A stretch of DNA of 64,000 nucleotides, from contig NZ_NMUQ01000001.1 in the NCBI RefSeq assembly GCF_002233675.1, forward strand, positions 1,704,675 through 1,768,674. Direction: 5' to 3'. This stretch comes from Paenibacillus herberti (lineage in GTDB: Bacteria; Bacillota; Bacilli; Paenibacillales; Paenibacillaceae). The position numbers and the translations under genes are program-made. Below, in pieces: positions 1 to 9,000 of this stretch (position 1 is its first letter; each line of letters begins with the position of its first letter). The notes beneath the pieces were generated by a model. That model searched no databases and had not been told where the DNA came from. It saw only the letters and a program-made list of their open reading frames with translations.

Positions 1-2
1 GC

Positions 3-156
3 GATGCTCGCTTGGAGCGAACCAAGTAACTTTTGTTACTTGAGTGGCGAGCCGATACTCACTTGGAGCGAAGCAAGTAGCTTTTGTTACTTGAATGACG
101 CTCCTGATGCTCACTTGGAGAGAAGCAAGTAACTTTTGTTACTTGAATGGCGCGCC
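3..156. repeat. Three tandem 51-52 bp palindromic repeats
   Basis: Three consecutive units (3-53, 54-105, 106-156) differ at only a few bases, and a fourth begins at 157 but decays. Each unit holds an 8-bp stem with a TTTT loop (CAAGTAAC / GTTACTTG, 23-42 in unit 1). Unit 2 keeps the stem through a G-T wobble. Unit 1 also has an outer arm (GCTCGC 6-11 with GCGAGC 47-52), and a CTTGG upstream that could pair with CCAAG instead. The array lies just downstream of the dynamin-like gene and may continue beyond the window edge. It could act in transcript termination or protection, or be a REP-like mobile repeat. The function is not known. Confidence 0.85.
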
Positions 157-173
157 GATGCTTATCCTAGCGC

Positions 174-3100
174 TTAGCCCGCCTCTTGCTGCAACTCAGC
201 TAGCTTAGCGCTCAGCTCGCGAAGCGCCTCGAGATTACCGCCCTCGTGCATAGAGGCAATACGGCCATCTAAGTCAAGAGCGAATGCCCCGAGCAGCGTG
301 TCAGCTGCATCCTTTAAGCCAATATTCAAGCAAGTTGTGTAATGAGACAGCCAAGCTGCGGAGGCCTCCTCCATCCAGCGACGGATGTCCGGGGCAAGCT
401 GCTGCTCAAGCTCGTCGCGGAGCTTCTTTTTGCCATCGCCCTCAAAAAAGCTTCGCGGATTGCGGAACAAGCTATACAGCCGCTTGCCGTCCACGGACGA
501 AATTTGCCACGCAGTAAGCTCCGGCGGGGCCCCAAGGGCTGATGCTTCCCACGGCGCGTGCTGGAAACCAGGCAGCATGGAGGATAAGCTCCCAGCGGCA
601 GCCTCGCTGCGTGTGCGAATTAGGTTACCGGAGGCTGTTTCCAGACGCAGCGTCGTCGCCAGTAATTCTTGCGAAAGCTCCATTTGCAGCATACGTTGCA
701 GTTCTAACCAGGATGTCCAAACGGAATGACGCAGATCACGCCCGTCATCCTGCAGGCTCGAGGGGTTGAAAGCAAAGTTGTAGAAATCGCCAAAGCCGAA
801 CCAGATACGCTGCTGGATGTAGTGGAACAGCTCCCGCATCTCCTTTTCCAGCTCAGCATTCGGTGGAGAATCAACGATATCGGCGCGGATGCGCAGCCCC
901 TGCTCTCGCATCTCTTCCAGTTTGGCTCTTTGACGCTCCCGCGTATCGGCATCGCCTTCAGCGGCCTCAATCCAGCCTTGAATCGTCCTTGCGGCGCGAT
1001 CCAGCTCACCGTCTGCTGCTTGCACGGCCAATCGGCCGAGTTCGTTTCGAGTGAAGCTGAGGAAGCTGTCCTCAAACGCTGGAATGCCGGATTGTGAAAG
1101 AACTTCCTCATCTCCAGTCTGCTTGCCTCTCAGGCCGAGCAGGCTGGAGACCGGGAATAATCTCGGGAAGCCGATGCCATGTTGCAGCAGATTGCTTTCC
1201 ACATGCTTCAAAACATCGTTCAGCTCATCACCGGATGCGGCCAAGTCGGCCGCGTTGACGAGGAAGAACATTTTATCCAATTCGAATTGATCCTTCACCC
1301 GGCCCAGCTGCATGAGGAACTGTCGATCCGCCTGGGAGAAAGCATGGTTGTAATAGGTGACAAAAAGAATCGCATCGGCGTTCTTGATGTAGTTGAAGGC
1401 CACTCCCGTATGGCGGGCATTGACAGAATCAGCCCCTGGCGTATCGACGAGTACGATCCCCTGATCCGTTAGCGGCGAGCTGTAATACAGCTCGATCTCG
1501 CGAACGAAGCAGGAGCGGCTTTCCTCAGCCACGAAGCGGCGGTACTCCTCTTCTTCTACACTCAGCTCTTGCCCAAGCAGCGGGTTCAGCTCTGCCCAGC
1601 CGGATTCAGCTGCTTTGAGGAAACTATAATGCGGCCTCCCAGCGGCGTGAATACCTTCTGGACGAAGTGCAGCGATACGACGCAGCAGTACTGCTTCTTC
1701 GGCAGTTGAAGCATCCTCGCCCAGCAAAGAAAGCGAGTAGCGCAAATCGTCCAGCAGCGCTTCGCGGCTTTTCATACTGACGCGCGCCGTCCCATGCGGC
1801 TGCTCCGCCGTCGGCGCAAGAATGCGGTTAATCGCCGCCGTTGTCGGATTCGGCGATACGGGCAGCGCCCGCTCGCCTATGAGAGCGTTGGCGAGCGAGG
1901 ATTTGCCCGCGCTGAATGCTCCGAACAGCGCGATCGTGAAGTTGCTCGCGCCAAGGCGCTCGGCGCGGGCGAGCATCGCGCTCGCGGCCGCGGCTAGCGC
2001 CGGCTGCGGCGCGAGCAGCTCCGCCGCGGCGCGCAGCCGCGCGGCAGCAGCGCGCTGCGGCGCAAGCGCACCCGCGCTAGCTGCGCCTGCGCGCGCGCCG
2101 CTGGCGCCATGCGCCGCCGCAGGCGCAGCGCCGCGTGCCGCGGCCACGCCTGCGGCTGGCGCGGCTGCGCCCGCCTGCGCCTGCGCGGCTGCGCCGGCTC
2201 GCGCTGCGCGCTGCGGCGCCGGCAGTGCCGGCCGCTGCGCTGCTGCCGGCAGCAGCGCGCCCGCGAGCGCTTCGCGCTCCGCGGCGGCCGCCTCCAGCGC
2301 GCCAAGCCGCGCCAGCGCGGCGGCTTGGCCGCCTAGCGCAGCCAGCTCGCCGCACGCAGCTTCCGCCGCGGCCGCATAACGCGGCGCCACCGCAGCCGCG
2401 AGCAAGGCTGCGGCCTGGAACGCGCCGCGCCTCAGCTGCGCCTTAATCTCCGCGGCAGCCTCGCGGCAGTACACGAGCGTGTACTCGCCGCCGAATACTG
2501 CGCCGCTGCTCACGCGGGCCGCCAGCCAGGCCCCATCCGGCAGCCAGGCGAGCCCACTTTCAAGCTGCCGCTCCCATTGCTGGCGCTGCTCGCCCTGCAA
2601 ACCTTCACGATCCCCCGCTTTGCGCAGCAGCTCGGTCAAATGCCAGGCTGCTTCGGCCTGCACCTGCCTGCCGAGCTCCTCCACCAGCACTGCGGCGCGA
2701 CGTTCCTGCTCCGCAGCCGTTTTGGCGGCGGCGAACAACAGCCCCGCCTTAAATCCAGGCTTACGGCTTTCCAAAAACGCCGCCGCTATATCGCGGATCG
2801 CCGCTGGCATCAAATTGGCATTGTCGAGCGTTTTGGATATATCCGCCTTTAACGCATCCTCAAGTTGTCTTGGCCCCGACTCCGCACCGGCGACCGTCGC
2901 CTGCAGCTCACCCATCGACTGCTGGAGCTCCGCTCGCTGTTCCTGCGGACCAGCCTGCTCCTGCAGTTGCTCCCGCTCCCTTTCCTCTTCCTCAAGCTTG
3001 AGACGCAGGAAGCTACGCGCCAGATGCCGCAGCGAGGCGTCAACGCTCCATTGTGTCAGCTCCAACCGGTGTCCTTCTAGCTCAGCGAGCAGCCGCTTCA

Positions 3101-3863
3101 GCTCCTCGAATTCGCTATAGGGATGATTCGGCTCACGCAGCGACAAATACAGAATACCAGCCGGCTCCAAATGCCAGCTGCGGAAAGCCTCCTCCACACT
3201 GCGTCTGTACTGGGCAAAGGGAAGCTCTTCCTCACGGTGTTTGTCGATTTGATTGACGATCAGGTACAACGGCTTTCCCCAATCCTTCAGCCCTTTGGCG
3301 AATTCGAAGTTAATCTCCGATTGCACATGATTGTAATCCATCACATAAAACACGACGTCAGCCAAATGCAGGGCCGATTCCGTAGCCATGCGGTGAGCGT
3401 CATCCGTTGAATCGATGCCCGGCGTATCCAGCAGCAGCGTATGCCGACCTAGTCCGGCAGCCGGATAGGTAATGTCAACGCTGCGAAACACTTCGCCGTT
3501 TTTGCAATAGTCCTCTAGCCGTAGCGGATCAGCTTCAAGAGTCGTTTCCTTGCCATCCACGATCGCTTGAATGACTGCTTTTGCCGGTTCACCGCTGCGA
3601 ATTGATACCACATTAGCGCTAGTCGGAATCGGACTGGAGGGCAGCAACGTGGCACCGCATAACGCGTTGACCAGCGTCGACTTACCTGCCGAAAAATGCC
3701 CACAGAAGGCAACCGTCAGCAGCCCAGCTTCCAGCTTATCCTCCAACTGCTGCGAGCGCCCGGCGAGCTCCTCCGCTTTTTCCTGCACTAGCAAACCAGC
3801 GAGGCCGCGAGCCGCACCCTGAAGACCAAGCAATGATTCTTTTTGCATAGTTGCCTGTTTCAA
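174..3863 (-). CDS. dynA: Two-domain dynamin-like GTPase (DynA type)
   Basis: A bacterial dynamin-like protein carrying two GTPase modules in one chain, as in Bacillus subtilis DynA (YpbR), which acts at the membrane in fusion and damage protection. Module 1 shows G1 GHFSAGKS (about residues 55-62), G3 DTPG (about 146) and G4 NQID (about 204). Module 2 shows G1 GAFSAGKS (about 647), a second DTPG (about 808) and VNAAD. At 1229 aa it is slightly longer than DynA. I chose the TTG start at 3863 because GAGGTG precedes it by 6 nt; the frame stays open to a GTG at 3932 that lacks a ribosome binding site. Residues about 465-635 between the modules are mostly alanine with arginine and glutamine, encoded by very GC-rich DNA unlike the rest of the gene. 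The function is inferred from family architecture. Confidence 0.9.
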   Translation of the reverse strand: MKQATMQKESLLGLQGAARGLAGLLVQEKAEELAGRSQQLEDKLEAGLLTVAFCGHFSAGKSTLVNALCGATLLPSSPIPTSANVVSIRSGEPAKAVIQAIVDGKETTLEADPLRLEDYCKNGEVFRSVDITYPAAGLGRHTLLLDTPGIDSTDDAHRMATESALHLADVVFYVMDYNHVQSEINFEFAKGLKDWGKPLYLIVNQIDKHREEELPFAQYRRSVEEAFRSWHLEPAGILYLSLREPNHPYSEFEELKRLLAELEGHRLELTQWSVDASLRHLARSFLRLKLEEEEREREQLQEQAGPQEQRAELQQSMGELQATVAGAESGPRQLEDALKADISKTLDNANLMPAAIRDIAAAFLESRKPGFKAGLLFAAAKTAAEQERRAAVLVEELGRQVQAEAAWHLTELLRKAGDREGLQGEQRQQWERQLESGLAWLPDGAWLAARVSSGAVFGGEYTLVYCREAAAEIKAQLRRGAFQAAALLAAAVAPRYAAAAEAACGELAALGGQAAALARLGALEAAAAEREALAGALLPAAAQRPALPAPQRAARAGAAAQAQAGAAAPAAGVAAARGAAPAAAHGASGARAGAASAGALAPQRAAAARLRAAAELLAPQPALAAAASAMLARAERLGASNFTIALFGAFSAGKSSLANALIGERALPVSPNPTTAAINRILAPTAEQPHGTARVSMKSREALLDDLRYSLSLLGEDASTAEEAVLLRRIAALRPEGIHAAGRPHYSFLKAAESGWAELNPLLGQELSVEEEEYRRFVAEESRSCFVREIELYYSSPLTDQGIVLVDTPGADSVNARHTGVAFNYIKNADAILFVTYYNHAFSQADRQFLMQLGRVKDQFELDKMFFLVNAADLAASGDELNDVLKHVESNLLQHGIGFPRLFPVSSLLGLRGKQTGDEEVLSQSGIPAFEDSFLSFTRNELGRLAVQAADGELDRAARTIQGWIEAAEGDADTRERQRAKLEEMREQGLRIRADIVDSPPNAELEKEMRELFHYIQQRIWFGFGDFYNFAFNPSSLQDDGRDLRHSVWTSWLELQRMLQMELSQELLATTLRLETASGNLIRTRSEAAAGSLSSMLPGFQHAPWEASALGAPPELTAWQISSVDGKRLYSLFRNPRSFFEGDGKKKLRDELEQQLAPDIRRWMEEASAAWLSHYTTCLNIGLKDAADTLLGAFALDLDGRIASMHEGGNLEALRELSAKLAELQQEAG

Positions 3864-3952
3864 CTGAAACACCTCTTTTTCTCTTCTCCCGTCCACCATG
3901 CGGCGTCCCGCAAGCAATACAGCTTTGCCCACTTCACGAAATATATATAATG

Positions 3953-3987
3953 AAAAACAGCCGTCCCCGGCGACAGGGACGGCTGTT
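3953..3987 (-). terminator. Intrinsic terminator after the 96-aa gene
   Basis: On the minus strand a 12-bp stem (AACAGCCGTCCC / GGGACGGCTGTT) with an 8-nt loop runs into a short T tract. It lies 45 bp past the stop of the small gene at 4032 and separates the nth unit from the dynamin-like gene. Confidence 0.85.
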
Positions 3988-4031
3988 GGCCGTGAGCTCA
4001 GACAAGGCCCGCATGCGGGCGCGCCATAGGA

Positions 4032-4322
4032 CTAAATTGCTGGCGCTTCTTCTTCATCTTCATCCTCTTCCGTCGGAATGCAGATTTCGAACACATTGCC
4101 ATGTTGCAGAATCATAACGTTGCGTTTCTTCTCGCGCATAACGACAACTTCAGGCTTGATGCGCATGCGCTCAAGGTACTGGGCTGGCAGATCGCCGGAG
4201 CCGCTGACCGTTACGCCTTCGATAACGAGGTCTTCATTTTCACCCGGAGGGGATGTCATTACCTGCTCATAAATATCCGAAAACAACGCAAAATCATTAG
4301 TGAATACGCTGATACATTTCAT
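4032..4322 (-). CDS. Conserved small acidic-tailed protein
   Basis: A 96-aa soluble protein that I recognise as a conserved Paenibacillus hypothetical but cannot assign a function. It has a central segment EGVTVSGSGDLPAQYLERMR, a basic patch (MREKKRN) and a C-terminal run of Glu and Asp. No signal peptide or membrane segment is visible. I chose the ATG at 4322 because AAGG sits 9 nt upstream; two earlier in-frame ATGs touch the AAGG and are unlikely. Its ribosome binding site abuts the nth stop codon, so it is very likely co-transcribed with nth and may be translationally coupled to it. A hairpin terminator follows. Similar proteins are sometimes labelled transhydrogenase subunits, which nothing in this sequence supports. 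Confidence 0.75.
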   Translation of the reverse strand: MKCISVFTNDFALFSDIYEQVMTSPPGENEDLVIEGVTVSGSGDLPAQYLERMRIKPEVVVMREKKRNVMILQHGNVFEICIPTEEDEDEEEAPAI

Positions 4323-4338
4323 TGTCATCATCCTTCGC

Positions 4339-5046
4339 TTAAAGATTGGAAGCAGCCCGTTTGGCAGGAGCTCCCTTTTTTTGTTTAGGTTTAGGCTCGG
4401 AAGCCACTTTCATACGCCGCTGTCCTTCTTTGCACAATTCAATCAGCGGACATATCTCACACTTGGGCTGTTGTGCCTTGCAATGATACCGCCCAAAAAA
4501 GATGAATCGGTGATGCGTCAGCGTCCATTCTTCGCGTGGCACCCGCCGCATCAACTTTTTCTCGACCTCAAGCACCGAATCATCGGGCTTCGCTAGACCA
4601 AGTCGCTTCGATACCCGATCTACATGAGTATCCACCGCGATTGCTGGCACGCCGAAAGCATTGCTGACAACTACATTGGCTGTTTTACGGCCAACACCGG
4701 GAAGCCCCGTCAGCTCTTCATGCGTAGAAGGAATCACTCCATCATATTGTTCCATCACAATTCGGCATAACTTCTGAATGTTAGCTGCCTTAGTGCGAAA
4801 CAGACCGATACGGCGAATGTCCTGCTCCAGCTCGGACAGCTCCACCTTGAGATAATCCTCGGGCGAGCGGTATTTGCGAAACAGATCTGCTGTGACCCGA
4901 TTGACTGTCTCATCCGTGCATTGAGCAGACAACAGCACCGCGATCGTCAGCTCGAACGGATTTGAATGGTTCAGCTCGCAGTGAGCGTCTGGAAACATCT
5001 CCGCCATCGTATCCAGAATGAACCGGATTTTATCCGAAGCCTTCAT
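4339..5046 (-). CDS. nth: Endonuclease III, DNA glycosylase/AP lyase
   Basis: A base-excision repair enzyme that removes oxidised pyrimidines and cleaves the abasic strand. The helix-hairpin-helix LPGVGRKTANVV carries the catalytic lysine (K121), and VDTHV carries the catalytic aspartate (D139), matching K120/D138 of the Escherichia coli enzyme. Four cysteines (189, 196, 199, 205) have the C-x6-C-x2-C-x5-C spacing of the [4Fe-4S] cluster. It is 235 aa, about 20 longer than average because of a basic C-terminal tail (KPKQKKGAPAKR). The downstream 96-aa gene follows immediately. In B. subtilis nth directly follows dnaD; here dnaD lies about 41 kb away on the same strand. Confidence 0.97.
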   Translation of the reverse strand: MKASDKIRFILDTMAEMFPDAHCELNHSNPFELTIAVLLSAQCTDETVNRVTADLFRKYRSPEDYLKVELSELEQDIRRIGLFRTKAANIQKLCRIVMEQYDGVIPSTHEELTGLPGVGRKTANVVVSNAFGVPAIAVDTHVDRVSKRLGLAKPDDSVLEVEKKLMRRVPREEWTLTHHRFIFFGRYHCKAQQPKCEICPLIELCKEGQRRMKVASEPKPKQKKGAPAKRAASNL

Positions 5047-5130
5047 CGAAACGATCTCTCCCTAGTTGCACTATCGTTCAAAGTTTAACGAATCTACTCG
5101 CCCGGTGCAACCGAAAAAGCACTTATCGCT

Positions 5131-5158
5131 AAAAAAAGAAGCCCCTTTCTGGGCTCCT
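5131..5158 (-). terminator. Intrinsic terminator after the copper-amine-oxidase-N protein
   Basis: On the minus strand, GAGCCC and GGGGCTTC flank a short AGAAA loop and are followed by seven T residues. It lies just past the stop at 5177. Confidence 0.8.
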
Positions 5159-5176
5159 GTAATGAAAAGTTCATGA

Positions 5177-6079
5177 TTACTTCTTTATTTTCCCTTGAGG
5201 AGCTTCCGGTTCGGGTCTGGCATCCGTTCGTTTTTCCCCTTCAATCGGCATCGCAATATTGCTATAACTTTGCTCAGGTTTAAAGCTCCCTAGCTCCTTA
5301 CGCTTGCCTTCAGCGTCCATTGTGCCGTAATTAAACAATCCGCTCATAAAGAAATCATCGAAATAAACAGATCGTTTAAAGGCCGGCTTCGTCCCCCATT
5401 CCCGCTCCGCCACATCATCATACTGCCATTTAAGGATCGCCATGCCTTGTTCATTCACTTCATAATATCCGTAACTGTATCCCGCATCGTTAAAAATAAA
5501 ACGGAGAGCCTCGCCTTCCGGAAAAATATAACCTCTGGAATGGTAGCCTTCACCGGATTCAGGCGCTGGGGCATCACCTTGAATTTTGGGCAGTCCCATC
5601 GCAACTAGCCGTGCCTTCGTAAGGTCTCCTTGCATAAGCGTCTCATATCTAGGTGTACGGACGATGACACGATTGTCTTCCGCAAAATACTTCACATATG
5701 CGCCAAGCGTCTCGCTTATAAAACGAATCGGGATATAGGTCAAGCCACCTTTGTTTACAACTGCTGCATCAATGGGAACTTTTTTGCCGTTGACGGTAGC
5801 TGTTTTTTCTCCCTCGCGTAATTCTACCTTAATACGATTGTCTTTCGTGTGAAACATGACGATTCTCGTCTTAGGATCATAGGCAAAAACGAGCCATTCC
5901 GGATCCGTCAGCGCCCGTAACTTGACCAAAGTTCTCTCATTTACTGTAATCGCCTTTCCCTGCAGCTCCCCGTTCACGAAGACCGAAGGGGCTGCTGCAT
6001 GTACGGAAGTACTCGTAAAGAGAAGACTACTAGAAAGCAGAGCGCAGCCAACCAACACTTTGATCCATTTCTTCAACAT
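5177..6079 (-). CDS. Secreted copper-amine-oxidase-N domain protein
   Basis: A 300-aa secreted protein. The chosen ATG at 6079 has AGGGG 8 nt upstream and begins a clear signal peptide (MLKKWIKVLVG, hydrophobic core, cut near SVHA-AAPS); the frame extends 12 codons further without a good ribosome binding site. Residues about 28-150 look like a copper-amine-oxidase N-terminal domain (VFVNGELQGKA, then a YIPIRFISETLGAYV-type motif). This module is common on Paenibacillus wall proteins and is not catalytic by itself. The C-terminal half (about 150-300) is rich in Tyr, Gly and Glu and matches nothing I know. It is a single-gene unit with its own terminator. Confidence 0.8.
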   Translation of the reverse strand: MLKKWIKVLVGCALLSSSLLFTSTSVHAAAPSVFVNGELQGKAITVNERTLVKLRALTDPEWLVFAYDPKTRIVMFHTKDNRIKVELREGEKTATVNGKKVPIDAAVVNKGGLTYIPIRFISETLGAYVKYFAEDNRVIVRTPRYETLMQGDLTKARLVAMGLPKIQGDAPAPESGEGYHSRGYIFPEGEALRFIFNDAGYSYGYYEVNEQGMAILKWQYDDVAEREWGTKPAFKRSVYFDDFFMSGLFNYGTMDAEGKRKELGSFKPEQSYSNIAMPIEGEKRTDARPEPEAPQGKIKK

Positions 6080-6193
6080 GATCTTGTCCCCTATCATAAT
6101 CCCATATTTTAACATATGATTTGACGTTCATTATGGGGAAAAGTTTCGACCCCTAAATGAAATTTCTTTTTCTCACCCATCCTGTTTAAATGT

Positions 6194-6221
6194 AAAAAAG
6201 CCCCAGCCCGAAGGCTGGAGC
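6194..6221 (-). terminator. Intrinsic terminator of the amidase-GerMN-SLH operon
   Basis: On the minus strand GCTCCAGCC and GGCTGGGGC form a 9-bp stem around a stable TTCG loop, followed by six T residues, about 37 bp after the SLH gene stop. Confidence 0.9.
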
Positions 6222-6257
6222 ATCATGAACTTCAATCCCGATGGTGCTAGCGGAACA

Positions 6258-8963
6258 TTAGCCCTTCACAACTTCCAAAACTTTGCCGCCGAATACGTAC
6301 AACGTAATCGCGTCGCCATCTACAAGCGCGCTGAGCGCGATCGGCGCGCCCGCTGCCGTGATAACCGCCGTTTCGCTAACAGCGAAGCGGTAGTTGCTGT
6401 CGTTAAGCGAGCTGCGTTTAACGAGCAGCTGGCCATTTTCGAGCTTCCAGAAGCTACGCTTCATACCGCTGTTATCCTCGATGACAACGGCTCCATCGGC
6501 ATTTTTCCGCACCTCGACGCGGTCTCCAACAGCGATAGCGGTGGCTACGCTGCTAGTTGTGCCGTTCTTGATGATGGAGAATCCGGTACCAAGCGCTACA
6601 GTGCGGCTAGCGCCGCCATATTCCTGAATCGTAACGGAGTCAGCAGCAACAGCCGTAACTTTACCGAAACGAACTCCTACTTGCGTCAGAGCGGCCGGAG
6701 CCTGTCCCGCATACGTAACGTTGACCGTCTGTCCTACGGCAAGTGAAGTGAACGGGATTGCAGCTCCGTCCTCGCCTTTCAGCGAGATGTTGCCTGTGTT
6801 CAGGGCAATGCCGGTTCCGGAAGGGGGCTGCAGTCCAACTATTTTGTTTGCAGCGTCAATGGTTGAAATTTTAAACTGAATATTCTGATGTACTTTAAGG
6901 CTGACCGCCTTGGTCTGATTGCTATCGAGAGCAGCCGTTACCTTCATGCCCACCTTAACATCAGCAAGCACGGCGCCAGTTTTACCATACCAGTCGACAG
7001 AAAGCGCATCAAAAGGCAACGTAACCGAAGTTCCATCCTCAAGTGAAAGAGCCAGCGTTTTTGTCGCTGTATTGAGCAGTCCAATCGTCCCTGAATATTG
7101 GTAAACAAAACGGATAAGCACAGCATCGCTGCCGGAATAACCGACCGAGACGCGTTGGCCTTGACGCAGCAACGAAGCAGCTGTAGCAACTGGCATTTGC
7201 TGACCGTTCAGCTCAACCTTCGTTTTGTCGGTCACCTGAAGAGCAACCAGCTTGCCGTTTGTTCCCTTGACAGTGAGAGCCTTTTGCTCCGCGCTATAAC
7301 TGAGAATCTCAGCGCCAGTCAGTGAGCTAAGCGAGCGGTTTTTAACGTTGATTTGGGTCACTTTGCCGGCTGCATCGAGCGTCAGCTCCAGCTGATCATC
7401 CTTGTACAGATCGCTCAGCACCGGCCCATCAATGCCTTGGATGACAAGCACCACATTGTCGGCCAAATAACTGGACTGCAATTTGCCTCCGGACACATAG
7501 GTCAAAATATCCCCGGCATACGCGCTAAACGTACCGCTGGCAGCACGGACATTCGTATCGGTTACTTTCACGGATACAACTTGGCTGTCCTTGACAACGT
7601 AGCTTACGCTGTCGCCCGCCTTCAGCCCGGCCAGACCATCAGTCAGCGCCCGGCCATCCCAGCCGAGCACCACTACAGCCCCACCGACCGGCCATGTTTC
7701 ATCACTTCCGGCTGCCGTTTTGACCGTCAGCAATCCGCTTCCTGCTGCCGACACGGTGCCAGTGCCTTCCTTGCTTATCGGTGCCGATTTGACGATAACC
7801 TCAAGAGCGGATGGCTTCTCGCGGAAAGTATCGGTTTTGACGATGACCTGGCTGTCCGGCTTAAGGTCGGAAAGCGCCAGCTTAGCGCCTTCTTGCGTCT
7901 TAATGCTCAGAGTGGAGTCATACGAAATATCGATCATCCGCTCACCGTCCCACAGCCAAATCGTATTTTGGGCTGGGGCTACGCGCGAGATGCTTCCTTC
8001 CGTCGATTTCACCTGTGGCTCGGAATCTGTCTGCTCCACAAAAAGGGCATCCGTTCCCCCGCCCAGCACTTGCACATGAGTGTACAACTGGAGCTCGGAG
8101 GACGATTTGAGGGCGGCTTCGCTGTCAAACTTGTAGAAGCGGGCATCCGCAGCCAAGTTGAACGAGCGCATTCCGTCATCCGTGAAAAGTGTAATCGTCG
8201 TGCCATTCACCGAAGTGAGTACTCCCCCTGTTTCACCAGGATAAGAAACTGGAGCCAGCGCTTGAGCGCGGCTGAACATTATCGCCGCCGAGGCGCGATT
8301 GACTGCCGCTAGCGGGTCAAACTTTTGGGCGGTGACACCTTTTACGAGCCCGAGCGATACACCAGCGTTAATATATCCCGCATAACCGTTGCTGATCGAT
8401 TTAGCATCCTGGAAAGAAGAGCTCTTCGTGGCCAGCTCAAGCGCCAAATCGTTTTTGCCAGCGGCTTTAACGATCAGCTTGGCAATCCACTCACGAGAAG
8501 CCGTGGTGCCGCCCCACTCCTGCTTGGATTGTGCCTCCGCCGTTTTGAACTCCTCCGCTTGATCCAGCAAGCCCAGCTTGAAGGCAAGAACAACGTAAGG
8601 TTTGTAATATGTATTTACTTTAAACGTTTCCGGGAACACGACGGCCTGCTCGGCGTCAATTTCTTTCTCTTTGCCCATAAAACGCAGCGCCATGACAATG
8701 GCTTCCTGACGGCTCACGGACGCAGCGGGACGGAAATTCCCCTTGTCACCAACGATAATACCTTGCAGTGCCAGCTTCATAATGCTGCGCTCAGCCCAGT
8801 GACCTGTTTTGACATCGGCAAAAAACGATCCGGCTGCTGCAGTCGCAACCGGTCCCCCTGACGAGGAAGAAGCCGCTGCAGCTGCAGCGGCCGATCCTCC
8901 AGCCAGGAGGGAGAGGGCGATCATACCCGTGGCAATTCTATAGGCTTTGGTGGACAGTGGCAT
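6258..8963 (-). CDS. S-layer homology (SLH) domain protein
   Basis: A 901-aa exported protein. It has a signal peptide with an Ala/Ser-rich end, then about three SLH modules in residues 45-240 (for example FADVKTGHWAERSIMKLAL and the closing FDPLAAVNRASAAIMFSRA). SLH modules bind pyruvylated secondary wall polymer and would anchor the protein to the envelope. The remaining 650 residues are repetitive beta-type sequence, with recurring short units of the kind 'G-x-I/V-x-x-I-D-x-x-x-K/T', and no catalytic motif I can see. AGGGGAG precedes the ATG. It lies 37 bp after the GerMN lipoprotein gene and ends an operon that starts with the amidase. A role in wall architecture or spore-coat-proximal assembly is an inference from context. 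Confidence 0.85.
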   Translation of the reverse strand: MPLSTKAYRIATGMIALSLLAGGSAAAAAAASSSSGGPVATAAAGSFFADVKTGHWAERSIMKLALQGIIVGDKGNFRPAASVSRQEAIVMALRFMGKEKEIDAEQAVVFPETFKVNTYYKPYVVLAFKLGLLDQAEEFKTAEAQSKQEWGGTTASREWIAKLIVKAAGKNDLALELATKSSSFQDAKSISNGYAGYINAGVSLGLVKGVTAQKFDPLAAVNRASAAIMFSRAQALAPVSYPGETGGVLTSVNGTTITLFTDDGMRSFNLAADARFYKFDSEAALKSSSELQLYTHVQVLGGGTDALFVEQTDSEPQVKSTEGSISRVAPAQNTIWLWDGERMIDISYDSTLSIKTQEGAKLALSDLKPDSQVIVKTDTFREKPSALEVIVKSAPISKEGTGTVSAAGSGLLTVKTAAGSDETWPVGGAVVVLGWDGRALTDGLAGLKAGDSVSYVVKDSQVVSVKVTDTNVRAASGTFSAYAGDILTYVSGGKLQSSYLADNVVLVIQGIDGPVLSDLYKDDQLELTLDAAGKVTQINVKNRSLSSLTGAEILSYSAEQKALTVKGTNGKLVALQVTDKTKVELNGQQMPVATAASLLRQGQRVSVGYSGSDAVLIRFVYQYSGTIGLLNTATKTLALSLEDGTSVTLPFDALSVDWYGKTGAVLADVKVGMKVTAALDSNQTKAVSLKVHQNIQFKISTIDAANKIVGLQPPSGTGIALNTGNISLKGEDGAAIPFTSLAVGQTVNVTYAGQAPAALTQVGVRFGKVTAVAADSVTIQEYGGASRTVALGTGFSIIKNGTTSSVATAIAVGDRVEVRKNADGAVVIEDNSGMKRSFWKLENGQLLVKRSSLNDSNYRFAVSETAVITAAGAPIALSALVDGDAITLYVFGGKVLEVVKG

Positions 8964-9000
8964 CTTTTCGGCTCTCCCCTATGATTGGATTAATCTACAT

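Noticed and set aside
3-156. CRISPR array
   Set aside because: The units are contiguous, with no spacers between them, and no cas gene is nearby.
1822-2446. Several overlapping Ala/Arg-rich open frames on both strands
   Set aside because: They lie within the GC-rich linker of the dynamin-like gene. GC-rich repeats lack stop codons in all frames.
7353-8312. A 319-codon open frame antisense to the SLH gene
   Set aside because: No start context or family motif; the SLH, GerMN and amidase genes form a clear operon on the minus strand.
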